From the NCBI RefSeq assembly GCF_025263485.1, contig NZ_CP079863.1, forward strand, positions 3,348,001-3,412,000: DNA of 64,000 nucleotides, in the 5' to 3' direction. The translations under genes were made by a program, and so were the position numbers. The notes beneath the pieces were generated by a model. It saw only the letters and a program-made list of their open reading frames with translations, made no database searches and had not been told where the DNA came from. Source of the stretch: Mycobacterium sp. SMC-2 (GTDB lineage Bacteria > Actinomycetota > Actinomycetes > Mycobacteriales > Mycobacteriaceae). Position 1 is the stretch's first letter. The number at the start of each line of letters is the position of its first letter. Below, in pieces: positions 10,355 through 50,095 of this stretch.

Positions 10355-11182
10355 GTGGACCCACGCAGCGCTGTTCGATCCCGATTTCGTCAGCTACACC
10401 AATAGGGGTGTTTTCTCATCCCGAATCCGTGGGACGCCGGCTCGGCGATCGTGCTCGCCAAGCTCGGCTTTCCGGCGTTGGCCACCACGAGCGCCGGGCT
10501 GAGCTTCACGCGCGGTCTGCCGGACACAGTGACCGCACTGTCCGTGGACGAGGCGCTGGACAACATCGGCGAGATAGTGGCCGCGGTCAGCGTGCCCGTC
10601 AATGCCGACTTTCAGGCCGGCTACGCCCGGGATGCCGGTGACCTGGCGAACAACGTGGCGCGCTGCGTCGCCACCGGCGTAGCCGGGCTCTCCATCGAAG
10701 ACGGCACGGGCGTCGCGGACGCGCCGCTCTTCGAACTGGCCGAAGCCACCGACCGGGTCCGCGCCGCCCGTTCGGCGATCGACGACGCGGGAGCCGACGT
10801 CATGCTGACCGGCCGCGCCGAATGCTTCCTTTACGGCCACCCGGATCCCCTCGCCGAGGCAATCAGGCGCCTGCAGGCCTACGCCGAGGCTGGAGCCGAG
10901 GTGCTCTTCGCGCCGGGCGTCCGCACCAGAGAGGACATCGCGACCCTCATCGACGCCCTGCGGCCATATCCGGTCAACGTTCTGATGTCCTCCGATACCG
11001 GTTTGACGGTGAGCGACCTCGCGCAGCTAGGCGTGCGCCGGATCAGCGTCGGCTCGGCGTTCAGTCGGGTCGCGTGGGGCGCGTTTCTCGGTGCCACGCG
11101 GAGATTGATTGACGACGGCTCCTTCGGGGGGCTGGCCGGCGCCGCGAGCTTCGACGAGCTGAATCGGCTGTTCACGGAATAG
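10355..11182 (+). pseudogene. isocitrate lyase/PEP mutase family gene with in-frame amber codon
   Basis: The frame from GTG 10355 encodes a start that fits this family (RFRQLHQ, TAG at 10403-10405, then GCFLIPNPWDAGSAIVLAKL). It continues without interruption as a PEP-mutase/isocitrate-lyase-like barrel: LATTSAG, the metal/substrate Asp in PVNADFQAGYA, GLSIEDGTG, and VLFAPGVRT. Only the TAG interrupts what looks like one conserved reading frame. Translation could restart at the GTG at 10448 or 10451, giving about 243 residues, but that product would lack the conserved IPNPWDAGS element. So it is probably a recent pseudogene, unless the TAG is a sequencing error or is read through. Confidence 0.7.
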
Positions 11183-11199
11183 GCGTGGGCGAGGCGCCG

Positions 11200-11292
11200 T
11201 CACATTCGCCCATAAGCGAGCACCATCATCAGAAAGAGCGTCGCCAACACAAGGAACATCATCGCCATTGGGTCGATTAGCTCGAATAGCAT
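11200..11292 (-). CDS. possible 30-aa single-helix membrane peptide
   Basis: ATG 11292 opens a 30-codon frame whose product is almost one transmembrane helix (FLVLATLFLMMVLAYGRM end) after the short head MLFELIDP. Actinobacteria carry many such peptides. No clear Shine-Dalgarno is visible, so the call is tentative. Confidence 0.35.
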   Translation of the reverse strand: MLFELIDPMAMMFLVLATLFLMMVLAYGRM

Positions 11293-11350
11293 GTCGGCAC
11301 AACCGTTTCCGAGCTGAAACCGCTGGGCACTGCAGGTGTCGCGAGGGGAA

Positions 11351-11555
11351 TTAGTTCATGCCGGCCAGGTAGACGCCGTAGGGCACTGCGTCGAGGAGCG
11401 TGACGGTGAGCCCGACGCCGTTGGACAGCGATGGCGCTGCCATCGGCGTCATCGCCAAACTCGGTGCCGTCGAACAACTCCCGCAGGGTGGCCAGCTCCT
11501 GCCGGAGTCGCGCGTAGGCCTGCGGCGTAAGCCACGCGGGCTGCACGCTAGTCAT
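11351..11555 (-). pseudogene. GreA-like remnant with internal deletion and frameshift
   Basis: From ATG 11555 the frame encodes MTSVQPAWLTPQAYARLRQ and ELATLREL, like the N-terminal coiled-coil of GreA. It then loses the family pattern. A second frame downstream encodes GLTVTLLDAVPYGVYLAGMN and a TAA at 11351-11353, which resembles the extreme C-terminus of GreA (VTLVSAEPY). So most of the middle is missing and the frames do not match: a decayed second copy. Ignoring the shift, the first frame stays open to 11277 (92 codons). Its ATG overlaps the TGA of the upstream GreA-like gene and has a GGGGAAAG ribosome site. Confidence 0.55.
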
Positions 11556-12007
11556 GGTCTTTCCCCTTTCCATCGGTGGAGACCAAATGGCTTCCGGTCC
11601 AAGACGCCGTTCGCCGGCGGTTGAGCGCCGCAACCGTTGCGGGCGTGCGCTTTGCGCGACGCGGCCTGGTACGGGGCGGCCTTGAGCAGGGTCACGGGCC
11701 GCCCGGTGTCATGGGGAATCGCATAGATGCGTTGCTCGCCGGGGCGAGCACCGGCGATGCACCGGCCCAGCGGCGACGCCATCGAGTACACCTTGATGTC
11801 GGCGCCTTCGGCGCCCCGCCGGCCGAGCAGCAGCGTTTCCGTTTCCCCGGTGGCGTCGTAACGAATGGTCACCACCATGCCGGGGCCGGCGATCCGTTCG
11901 CTTGCGGGATCGTCACGCACGGTGGCGGTGGCCAGCAGGTCCTCGATCTCGCGGATGCGTCTTCGCCGCGGGGCGGGGCGTGCGCCGCAATTGCCGCCGT
12001 AATCCAT
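11552..12007 (-). CDS. GreA/GreB-like transcription-factor protein, N-terminus uncertain
   Basis: The C-terminal half matches the GreA/GreB FKBP-like domain that docks on RNA polymerase: GMVVTIRYDATGETETLLLG, DIKVYSMASPLGRCIAG, and PVTLLKAAPY. The helical N-terminal part continues in frame upstream of the ATG at 12007 (ITPQQRRRLQDELAALRSQR), but no ATG, GTG or TTG exists there. A GGAGG at 12133-12129 is followed by a GTC codon at 12115-12113 where a start would be expected. The gene may have lost its start codon and now encode a shortened protein. It follows an ANTAR gene and precedes a GreA-like remnant on the same strand. Confidence 0.6.
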   Translation of the reverse strand: MDYGGNCGARPAPRRRRIREIEDLLATATVRDDPASERIAGPGMVVTIRYDATGETETLLLGRRGAEGADIKVYSMASPLGRCIAGARPGEQRIYAIPHDTGRPVTLLKAAPYQAASRKAHARNGCGAQPPANGVLDRKPFGLHRWKGERP

Positions 12008-12174
12008 GGCTTCGTCGGGGACCTCGATGCTGCGCTGGGAGCGCAGCGCGGCGAGTTCGTCCTGCAGGCGGCGGCGCTGCTGCGGCGTGATAGAGACGGG
12101 TGCGTGAAACGAGACGCTGCCTTTGTATCCTCCGGCGGTCAGGAGTTGTTGCGATTGCCGGATTTCGTCGCGCC

Positions 12175-12378
12175 CTACACGTTCGGGGGATGGTCCACCT
12201 CGAGCAGCCTGAGGGCGATCTGCTCCACCCGGGCGTTGGTGTCTTGCGAGAGTTTGACCAGCAGCTTGAACGCGGCGGCCGCGTCGATGTCGAATCGCTC
12301 CACAAGCGTGCCCTTGGCCTGACCGATCATGTCCCGCGTTTCGATGGTGCGGCGCAGTTGCTCGTTCTGGCTGACCAC
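12175..12378 (-). CDS. small ANTAR-domain RNA-binding regulator
   Basis: This 67-residue protein is almost only an ANTAR domain (about residues 5-60): RRTIETRDMIGQAKGTLVER and then FDIDAAAAFKLLVKLSQDTN, with the typical Ala/hydrophobic three-helix spacing. ANTAR domains bind dual hairpins in nascent RNA and prevent termination. Standalone forms usually work with a separate signalling partner, which is not seen here. The start is GTG 12378. It is followed by the GreA-like gene on the same strand, which suggests a small transcription-elongation-related operon. Confidence 0.75.
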   Translation of the reverse strand: MVSQNEQLRRTIETRDMIGQAKGTLVERFDIDAAAAFKLLVKLSQDTNARVEQIALRLLEVDHPPNV

Positions 12379-12423
12379 TGAATCTTCACTACCCGGTCAT
12401 GCGACGGGATAACCCCTACGGGT

Positions 12424-13215
12424 TCAGAGGACGTGCATGCCCTGGGCCAGCTGCGAGACCCCGACCACGGTGAAGACCGCCACCAGAATCTGCCGGTGAT
12501 AGGCGCGGACCCAGTCGTGCAGCTGCCGCAGCAGGGCCTGGGTTCGTGCCGGCGCGGCCACATAGCCGAGCAGGATCATTTCGACCACCGAATACATCAG
12601 TAGGACGAAGGCGATCGAGGCGCTGACCTGCGTGGCGACCGCGGCCCGCGAGGCCACGATTATCGCGAGAATGAACAGCACCCCGTCGGCGGGCACCGAT
12701 GCCAGCCCTATCACCCAGGCAATCCACAACGAACCTTTCTCCCACGCGCTGTGGGCGCGGTGCAGCGGGCGCCGGATTCCGGAGCGGTCCTCGGGAGAGA
12801 CATCCCGCGCGCGGCGCAGGAATCGTGGAATTGCGATCGGCGTGTCCGGTGCGGGCGTGCGGGCCGCGGATCGGTCGCTCGATGCCCTAACCTCCGACCG
12901 CTGACGCGTCCAGAAACGCACGGCCATCAGCGCGGCGATCGAAAGCCCGAGCACGCCGAGCCCGATCTGGATGTGCGGAAGGGTGGAGCTGGTGGCTTTG
13001 GTGGTGCCGCCGTGCCCTAACGAGCCGAACGCCGACGTGAAGTTGAGCAACATCAGCGGCGCGAGCAGCTCGGGCACGCAGACGGTGAGGCCGCCGACCC
13101 AGTAGGCGAGCAGGTTCGGCCCGGGCCGCGGCCGGGAGATCATCAAGAGGGCGAGGCCGAGACGCACAGGATTCAGCGCCGCCAGAATTCCCAACCCCAG
13201 CACTGACCCCCACAT
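12424..13215 (-). CDS. Gap (GPL-addressing protein) family membrane protein
   Basis: This 263-residue protein has about six membrane helices. It starts MWGSVLGLGILAALNPVRLG, followed by LLAYWVGGLTVCVPELLAP, the pattern of the GAP/Sap family. A hydrophilic cytosolic loop with many Arg and Ser separates the two helical halves (about residues 110-165). In M. smegmatis Gap is required to move glycopeptidolipids to the cell surface. Its position about 1 kb upstream of, and divergent from, mbtH-NRPS suggests a similar role for the NRPS product here. A start at 13239 would add eight residues. ATG 13215 fits family members better. Confidence 0.8.
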   Translation of the reverse strand: MWGSVLGLGILAALNPVRLGLALLMISRPRPGPNLLAYWVGGLTVCVPELLAPLMLLNFTSAFGSLGHGGTTKATSSTLPHIQIGLGVLGLSIAALMAVRFWTRQRSEVRASSDRSAARTPAPDTPIAIPRFLRRARDVSPEDRSGIRRPLHRAHSAWEKGSLWIAWVIGLASVPADGVLFILAIIVASRAAVATQVSASIAFVLLMYSVVEMILLGYVAAPARTQALLRQLHDWVRAYHRQILVAVFTVVGVSQLAQGMHVL

Positions 13216-14281
13216 CGCGCCAGTTCTACCCGGGCCCAAGGGGCCCTAAACACCGCGACAGGCAATTGTGGCGTTTGGAATGATTGCAAAGTCTTCAGCG
13301 GGCGAGTCGGGCCGGTGTTCGAATGGTGGTTTGCTGCAACATGATCGGGTGACGCCGTCGCTCAGAAGGTCGTGAGGCCAGATCGCCGCGTGGCAACGAT
13401 GTTGCCGGCCTCCGAAACCACCGGGGTTTCGACTGGACGAGGCGGCCGTTCGGTACCGCATCGGTGTCGCCGTCCGTGTTCCCCAGCAACGGCATCGCGT
13501 GGGTACGTCTTGCGGCAAGCCATGATGCGGAGTTAGCACAGCAAATCGCGTTCGGCACTCGCCGCTGCTGTCGCGTAGGGAGGGAGATGCCCCTTGCGGC
13601 CAATTTCGTTCGCCGTTGTATCCCTCGGCCCTGCGCAGTCGCGTGATAGCGACTGCCGGCTCAAACGATTGCCCCCGCCGGTCCCTGGGGCGGAGTTAGC
13701 CGGCCGCAAATCTTTTGACGTCGTGCCGGCCAGGCACGCAAATCGGCTTTGGCAAACAAGAAGCGTGTGGCCGTTGGCCACGGGATCAGGCTTGTCGTCT
13801 TTAGGCAGACCAAGTCCCCGGGACAAACCTTTGTTTTGCTGGCGGACGAGACATGCGTCAAACAGCTCGTACGTTGCGAAACTCTTATGCAAGAACAAAA
13901 TTCACACGTTTACCCGATCTGGCGTTGGGTATCCGGCGGCCCGTGGAGTGCGACACCCAAAGTCGTAGCGCCAGCTTGCTAGTGGTTCGCTGGTGCGTCG
14001 ACGGGAGCCCCCGCGAAGCGGCGTATCCCGCTTCCGGGTTACCGTTGACGCAGCGGACGGCATTGCGGTTCAGGCCGGGGAAACAACTGGGGCCAGAACC
14101 ACAGCCATGACGGTCACCTCACGACGGGGGTCTCCGCAAAGCTCGTTGGCACGGGCATCGTGCCGGTGGGTGGGTCGGCATACTGGTCGAAACTAACGGC
14201 CAATTCTGAAGCGCTGCAGCGAGTTCCGTGCTGCGCGCAGCGTTTCGTGCAATTTCCATCTGGCCTGTAGGAGGTTGTCCG
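13216..14281. other. gene-free region between gap and mbtH
   Basis: Just over 1 kb without a gene I can support. Open frames here are short and have no family resemblance. The DNA is patchily lower in GC, for example around 13850-13925, and must contain the divergent promoters for gap and for mbtH-NRPS. No RNA gene was recognised. It ends with the strong ribosome site of mbtH (AGGAGG, 14269-14274). Confidence 0.45.
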
Positions 14282-14284
14282 TTG
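14269..14284 (+). promoter_or_regulatory. strong ribosome binding site fixing a TTG start for mbtH
   Basis: AGGAGG at 14269-14274 is seven bases before TTG 14282. The TTG gives the normal MbtH N-terminus (MQQNPFDDD), whereas the frame's first start at 14228 would add an unrelated extension. Confidence 0.8.
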
Positions 14285-14503
14285 CAGCAGAATCCGTTCG
14301 ACGACGATAACGGAAATTTTTTCGTCCTGGTCAATAACGAGGAGCAACACAGCCTTTGGCCAACCTTCGCCGACGTCCCGGCGGGGTGGCGGGTGGTCTA
14401 CGGAGAAGCCGACCGCGCGGCGTGTCTCGACTACATCGAACAAAATTGGCCCGATATTCGTCCCAAGAGCCTGCGCGCGAGGCTGTCCGCTCGCGGTTTG
14501 TGA
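14282..14503 (+). CDS. MbtH-family NRPS accessory protein
   Basis: This 73-residue MbtH-like protein binds and activates adenylation domains of non-ribosomal peptide synthetases. It shows the NPFD start, [19 protein letters not shown] and the C-terminal [13 protein letters not shown]. The three conserved tryptophans of the family are present. The TTG start is chosen for its strong Shine-Dalgarno and normal length. The gene ends 18 bases before the giant NRPS on the same strand, so the two are almost surely one operon and MbtH serves this enzyme. Confidence 0.93.
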   Translation: MQQNPFDDDNGNFFVLVNNEEQHSLWPTFADVPAGWRVVYGEADRAACLDYIEQNWPDIRPKSLRARLSARGL

Positions 14504-14521
14504 TGTCTAGACAGTCTAGGT

Positions 14522-45672
<31,151 letters not shown>

Positions 45673-45676
<4 letters not shown>

Positions 45677-46002
45677 CTACCGACGGCGGCTTTGTGCCGG
45701 GGGCAGTAGGACGCCACGGAAGCGCCGAGGAGGTAGCCGGCCTGGTGTGCCGACAGGTCGGTGGCCCGTACGACGTTGAGCACCAGAGACGTTGGCGTCT
45801 TACCCGAATCGAGGCCGGCGCATATGTTGTGTCCCGCGGCGATCGCGGCGCCGCGGTCGGTGAAGACGATTCCGCTTCGTTGTATCTCGGCGATGAACGC
45901 GTCATCGTGCTGATCGGCCCACGCCGGTGCGGCGAAAAGCAATGCGGCGCCGGCCAGCGCGACCGCACCGATCGTCGACCGCTTCCCAAGATGCGCATTC
46001 AT
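45673..46002 (-). CDS. secreted DUF732 protein
   Basis: This 109-residue protein has a signal peptide ([20 protein letters not shown], cleavage near AWA/DQ) and a DUF732 domain ([26 protein letters not shown], and a final [11 protein letters not shown]). The two cysteines are in the usual DUF732 positions. The family is abundant and exported in mycobacteria, with no known activity. Its stop overlaps that of the NRPS on the other strand by 2 bp. An alternative start at 46023 would add seven residues. Confidence 0.85.
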
Positions 46003-46441
46003 TCGCGTCCGGGCCTTTCTCAATGTCGCGACTGGACTTTCCGTGCTAACAGTGGCTGAACACTAACCACAATCGAGGGATCTTTCTCGCCGCCGCAACC
46101 GCGCCACCTCACACGAGTCGGCGGTCCATGCGCCGGCGTCGCCGGACGGCCGTTGCCAGCTCTGGCATTGAAAGGCGTTGCACCGCAACCAATTCCATAC
46201 CATACGACCGGCCGCGGCGAACGGCACGCTGCGGGCGCGACGCCGCCCCGAACCGGACCCCGCGCGAGAGCAGAGCGCAACCGAGATTTAACAGTCGGGG
46301 GAACGCCGCACGCGAAATCGGCTTCGGACCGCCGGCCGGTGGGAGCCGAACACATGCTCCAGCGACCACGGGCGGGCGCGCCGATCCATTTCACGGTGGC
46401 CGTACGGGCGCGCCACAACCGCCTTCGGTATGGTCCAAGGA
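46003..46441. other. divergent intergenic region upstream of asnO
   Basis: About 440 bases without a gene I can support. It should hold promoters for the DUF732 gene and for asnO-ngg. If ngg is osmotically induced, as in other bacteria, the control elements would be here. I see no clear motif by eye. Confidence 0.4.
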
Positions 46442-48247
46442 GTGTGCGGAGTCACCGGGGAGGTACGACTCGACGGGCGGGTCCCCGACGTGGCGGCGGT
46501 GTCCGCAATGGCCGCCGTGATGACCCGAAGGGGTCCCGACGCCTCCGGCGCCTGGTCACAGGGTCGCGTCGCGCTCGGTCATCGCCGGCTCAAGATCATC
46601 GACCTGAGCGAGGCGGGCGCCCAGCCGATGGTCGACCCCGAGCTGGGTCTGGCCATCGCCTTCAACGGCTGCATCTACAACTACAAGGAGCTGCGCAGCG
46701 AACTCACCGGCCACGGCTACCGGTTCTTCTCGCACAGTGACACCGAGGTCCTGCTCAAGGCCTATCACCACTGGGGCGACGACTTCGTCAGCCACCTGCA
46801 CGGCATGTTCGCCTTCGCCATTGCCGAACGCGACAGCGGCCGGGTGCTGCTGGGGCGCGACCGGCTCGGGATCAAGCCGCTCTACCTGACCGAGGACGGT
46901 CACCGGATCCGATTCGCCTCGGCCCTGCCGGCGTTGCTGGCCGGCGGCGGCGTGGACACCGGCATCGACCCAGTCGCGCTGCACCACTACATGACGTTCC
47001 ATTCGGTGGTCCCGGCGCCGCTGACCATCCTGCGCGGTGTCCGTAAGGTGCCGCCCGCCTCGCTGATCGCCATCGAGCCAGACGGCCGGCGCACCATCAC
47101 CACGTATTGGACCCCGGACTTCACCCGCCACGGCGACCGCGCCGGCTGGTCGGAAACCGATTGGGAAGAGGCGGTGCTCGACGCGCTTCGCGTCGCGGTC
47201 AAGCGCCGCCTGGTCGCCGACGTCCCGGTCGGCTGCCTATTGTCCGGCGGCGTCGACTCCAGCCTGATCGTCGGCCTGCTCGCCGAGGCCGGCCAACACG
47301 GCCTGATGACCTTCTCCATCGGCTTCGAGTCCGCTGGCGGCGTCGAGGGCGACGAGTTCCGGTGGTCGGACATCATCGCCGAGCGCTTCGAGACCGACCA
47401 CCACCAGATCCGCATCGGAACCGACCGGATGCTGCCCGCCCTGGACGGCGCGATCGGCGCGATGAGCGAGCCGATGGTCAGCCACGACTGCGTCGCCTTC
47501 TACCTGCTCAGCCAGGAAGTGGCGCGCCACGTCAAGGTGGTGCAGTCCGGCCAGGGCGCCGACGAGGTGTTCGCCGGCTATCACTGGTACCCGCCGATGG
47601 GCTCGCCCGCCGCCGCGTCGCTGCAGGGCTCGGTCGCCGAATACCGCGGCGCCTTCTTCGACCGCGACTCGGCGGAGCTGGCGGGCCTGCTCGGGCCGGG
47701 CTTCATGGCCCGGGGCGATCCCAGTGAGCGCTTCGTCACCGAGCACTTCGCGCGCGCCGGTGCCGAGACGGGCGTCGATCGTGCGCTGCGGCTCGACACC
47801 ACCGTGATGCTGGTCGACGACCCGGTGAAGCGGGTCGACAACATGACCATGGCCTGGGGACTGGAGGGCCGGGTGCCGTTCCTCGATCACGAGCTCGTCG
47901 AGCTGGCGGCGACCTGTCCCCCGGAGCTGAAGATCGCCCACGAAGGCAAGGGCGTCCTCAAGCAGGCTGCGCGGCGGGTGATTCCGTCGGAGGTCATCGA
48001 CCGGCCCAAGGGGTATTTCCCGGTTCCGGCGCTGACCCACCTGGAGGGGCCGTACCTCGACATGGTGCGCGACGCGCTTTATGCGCCGGTCGCCAAGGAG
48101 CGCGGCCTGTTCCGCGCGGAGGCCGTCGACGCCCTGCTGGCCGATCCCAACAGCAAGCTGACCCCGTTGCGCGGCAACGAACTCTGGCAGATCGCCCTGC
48201 TCGAACTCTGGCTGCAGCGGCACGGCATCACGGGTTCGGTGGCGTGA
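46442..48247 (+). CDS. asnO: N-acetylglutaminylglutamine amidotransferase (asparagine-synthetase-like)
   Basis: This 601-residue class II glutamine amidotransferase is built like AsnB. The N-terminal Ntn domain starts MCGVTGEV, with RGPDASG, FNGCIYNY and the SDTEVLL region. The C-terminal synthetase domain has the pyrophosphatase loop LLSGGVDSSLI (about residues 260-270). It directly precedes and overlaps the ngg-type gene, and this pair makes N-acetylglutaminylglutamine amide, an osmoprotectant dipeptide. So I prefer AsnO over general asparagine synthetase. GTG 46442 is chosen because Cys must be residue 2 for glutaminase activity. ATG 46430 would put four residues before it. Confidence 0.82.
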   Translation: MCGVTGEVRLDGRVPDVAAVSAMAAVMTRRGPDASGAWSQGRVALGHRRLKIIDLSEAGAQPMVDPELGLAIAFNGCIYNYKELRSELTGHGYRFFSHSDTEVLLKAYHHWGDDFVSHLHGMFAFAIAERDSGRVLLGRDRLGIKPLYLTEDGHRIRFASALPALLAGGGVDTGIDPVALHHYMTFHSVVPAPLTILRGVRKVPPASLIAIEPDGRRTITTYWTPDFTRHGDRAGWSETDWEEAVLDALRVAVKRRLVADVPVGCLLSGGVDSSLIVGLLAEAGQHGLMTFSIGFESAGGVEGDEFRWSDIIAERFETDHHQIRIGTDRMLPALDGAIGAMSEPMVSHDCVAFYLLSQEVARHVKVVQSGQGADEVFAGYHWYPPMGSPAAASLQGSVAEYRGAFFDRDSAELAGLLGPGFMARGDPSERFVTEHFARAGAETGVDRALRLDTTVMLVDDPVKRVDNMTMAWGLEGRVPFLDHELVELAATCPPELKIAHEGKGVLKQAARRVIPSEVIDRPKGYFPVPALTHLEGPYLDMVRDALYAPVAKERGLFRAEAVDALLADPNSKLTPLRGNELWQIALLELWLQRHGITGSVA

Positions 48248-50040
48248 CCGTGACCGATCCCCCCGGCGACCACACCGAGGCGATCACGATGGGCCTGCAC
48301 GACGCCTCGCCGCCGGAGCTGGTGGAGGCGATGGCCAAGGATGTCGAGCTCGAATTAGGTTGGGGCCGGCTGATTTTCGGCCAGACCTTCGCCGACGCCC
48401 ACGAGCTGGTCGAGGCGCTGCGCCGGGAGGGGCCCGGGCGCCGCGACATCTGCATCTACGCGCGCGAATCCCATGTGGTCGTCGCCGAGGCGCCGACCGA
48501 GCTTTTCATCGACCCCAGCCACACCTATCGCCTGCGCTTCACCGAATCGTCGACGGCGGAAGAGCTGTCGCCCCCGCCGCTCGGGGTGACGGTGCGCACG
48601 CTGAACGACCCCGTCGACGCCGACGCCATGAACCGCGTCTACGTGCGTTGCGGCATGGTGCCCGCCGGTGTCGACGTCATCTGGAACAACCACCTCAAAG
48701 TGCCGGCGGTGACCTACCTGCTGGCGGTGCGGGACGCCGACGGCGCCGTGGTGGGCACCGTCACCGGCGTCGATCACGAGCTGTTGTTCGACGACCCGGA
48801 GCAGGGCTCGAGCCTGTGGACCCTGGCCGTCGACCCGGCGGCCGGACTCCCCGGGATCGGTGCGGCCCTCACCCGGGCGCTGGCCGAACGCTTCCGCAAC
48901 GCGGGCCGCGCCTACATGGACCTCTCCGTCGCGCACGATAACGCCGCCGCCATCGGCCTGTACGAGAAGCTGGGTTTCGTCCGCGTCCCGGTGCTTGCGA
49001 TCAAGCGCAAGAACGCGATCAACGAGCCGCTGTTCAGCCCGCCGCCCGAGACGATCGACGACCTCAACCCCTACGCGCGGATCATCGCCGACGAGGCGCT
49101 GCGGCGCGGGATCTGGGTGGAGGTGCTCGATGCCGAGACCGGAGAGATGCGCCTGACCCACGGCGGCCGCAGCGTCGTCACCCGTGAATCGCTATCCGAA
49201 TACACCTCGGCGGTCGCCATGTGTCGCTGCGACGACAAGCGGCTGACGCGCCGCCTGGTCTCGGAGGCGGGGATCACGGTGCCGCGCGCCCGCCTGGCCA
49301 CCTTCGACGACGGCGACTACAACTTTTTGACCGAGGTCGGGGAGGTGGTCGTCAAACCGACCCGAGGTGAACAGGGGAAGGGCATCACCGTCGGCGTGAC
49401 CGCCGAGAACGGTCCCGAAGAGCTCACCGCCGCCCTGGCCCGCGCGCGTCAGCAATACCCGGATGTGCTGATCGAGCAGCGGGTGCAAGGCGACGACCTT
49501 CGGTTGGTGGTGATCGACGGCCGGGTGGTTGCCGCCGCCCTGCGGATGCCCCCCGAGATCATCGGCACGGGCGAGCACAACATCCGGGACCTCATCGCGG
49601 CCGAGAGCCGGCGGCGCTCCGCGGCCACCGGTGGCGAGTCGCGCATCCCGCTCGACGACCTCACCGAGGCGACGGTCGCCGAGGCGGGCTGGACGCTGGA
49701 CGACGTGCTGCCCCAGGGAACCCGCCTGCGCGTGCGCCGCACCGCCAACCTGCACCAGGGCGGCACCATTCACGACGTCACCGCCGTGGTGAACCCGGAA
49801 CTGTGCCGGGTCGCGGTGACGGCGGCCGAGGCGATCGGAATCCCGGTGACGGGCATCGACCTGCTGGTGCCCGACGTCACCGGCGCCGAGTACGCCTTCA
49901 TCGAAGCCAACGAACGGCCGGGGCTGGCCAACCACGAGCCGCAGCCCACGGCCGCGGCGTTCATCGACTTCCTGTTCCCCGGCCATCCGGGCCAGCCGAC
50001 GGCCTGGACCCCCGAGGAGTCGCGCGCCGACCGTGGTTGA
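48244..50040 (+). CDS. ngg: N-acetylglutaminylglutamine synthetase (GNAT + ATP-grasp)
   Basis: This 598-residue two-domain enzyme has an N-terminal GNAT acetyltransferase (about residues 110-260: GAVVGTVTGVDHELL, LAVDPAAGLPGIGAALTRAL, NAAAIGLYEKLGF). It would acetylate glutamine. The C-terminal ATP-grasp (about 310-585: VVVKPTRGEQGKGITVG, VLIEQRVQGDDLRLVVIDG, EANERPGLANH) would join it to a second glutamine. The fusion is diagnostic for NAGGN synthesis, known from Sinorhizobium and Pseudomonas. The GTG start overlaps the asnO stop by 4 bases, so translation is coupled. No peptidase gene of the kind found in some NAGGN clusters is seen. Confidence 0.87.
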   Translation: MTVTDPPGDHTEAITMGLHDASPPELVEAMAKDVELELGWGRLIFGQTFADAHELVEALRREGPGRRDICIYARESHVVVAEAPTELFIDPSHTYRLRFTESSTAEELSPPPLGVTVRTLNDPVDADAMNRVYVRCGMVPAGVDVIWNNHLKVPAVTYLLAVRDADGAVVGTVTGVDHELLFDDPEQGSSLWTLAVDPAAGLPGIGAALTRALAERFRNAGRAYMDLSVAHDNAAAIGLYEKLGFVRVPVLAIKRKNAINEPLFSPPPETIDDLNPYARIIADEALRRGIWVEVLDAETGEMRLTHGGRSVVTRESLSEYTSAVAMCRCDDKRLTRRLVSEAGITVPRARLATFDDGDYNFLTEVGEVVVKPTRGEQGKGITVGVTAENGPEELTAALARARQQYPDVLIEQRVQGDDLRLVVIDGRVVAAALRMPPEIIGTGEHNIRDLIAAESRRRSAATGGESRIPLDDLTEATVAEAGWTLDDVLPQGTRLRVRRTANLHQGGTIHDVTAVVNPELCRVAVTAAEAIGIPVTGIDLLVPDVTGAEYAFIEANERPGLANHEPQPTAAAFIDFLFPGHPGQPTAWTPEESRADRG

Positions 50041-50095
50041 GGCTTGCCATGCGCTTCGCTTGGGTAGTTCTCTGATCACTTCAGATAGGAGACAG

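Noticed and set aside
11183..11199. tRNA or other structured RNA near the PEP-mutase-like gene or elsewhere
   Set aside because: I looked for cloverleaf ends and conserved tRNA arms in the intergenic stretches and found none. No rRNA or tmRNA sequence was recognised.
13533..13982. Short open frames in the gap-mbtH intergenic region
   Set aside because: Overlapping frames on both strands, no family resemblance and no convincing ribosome sites. Treated as non-coding leader.
46442..48247. Plain asparagine synthetase AsnB
   Set aside because: The domain layout alone fits, but the 4-base overlap with a GNAT/ATP-grasp Ngg protein points to the NAGGN pathway. General AsnB remains a less likely alternative.
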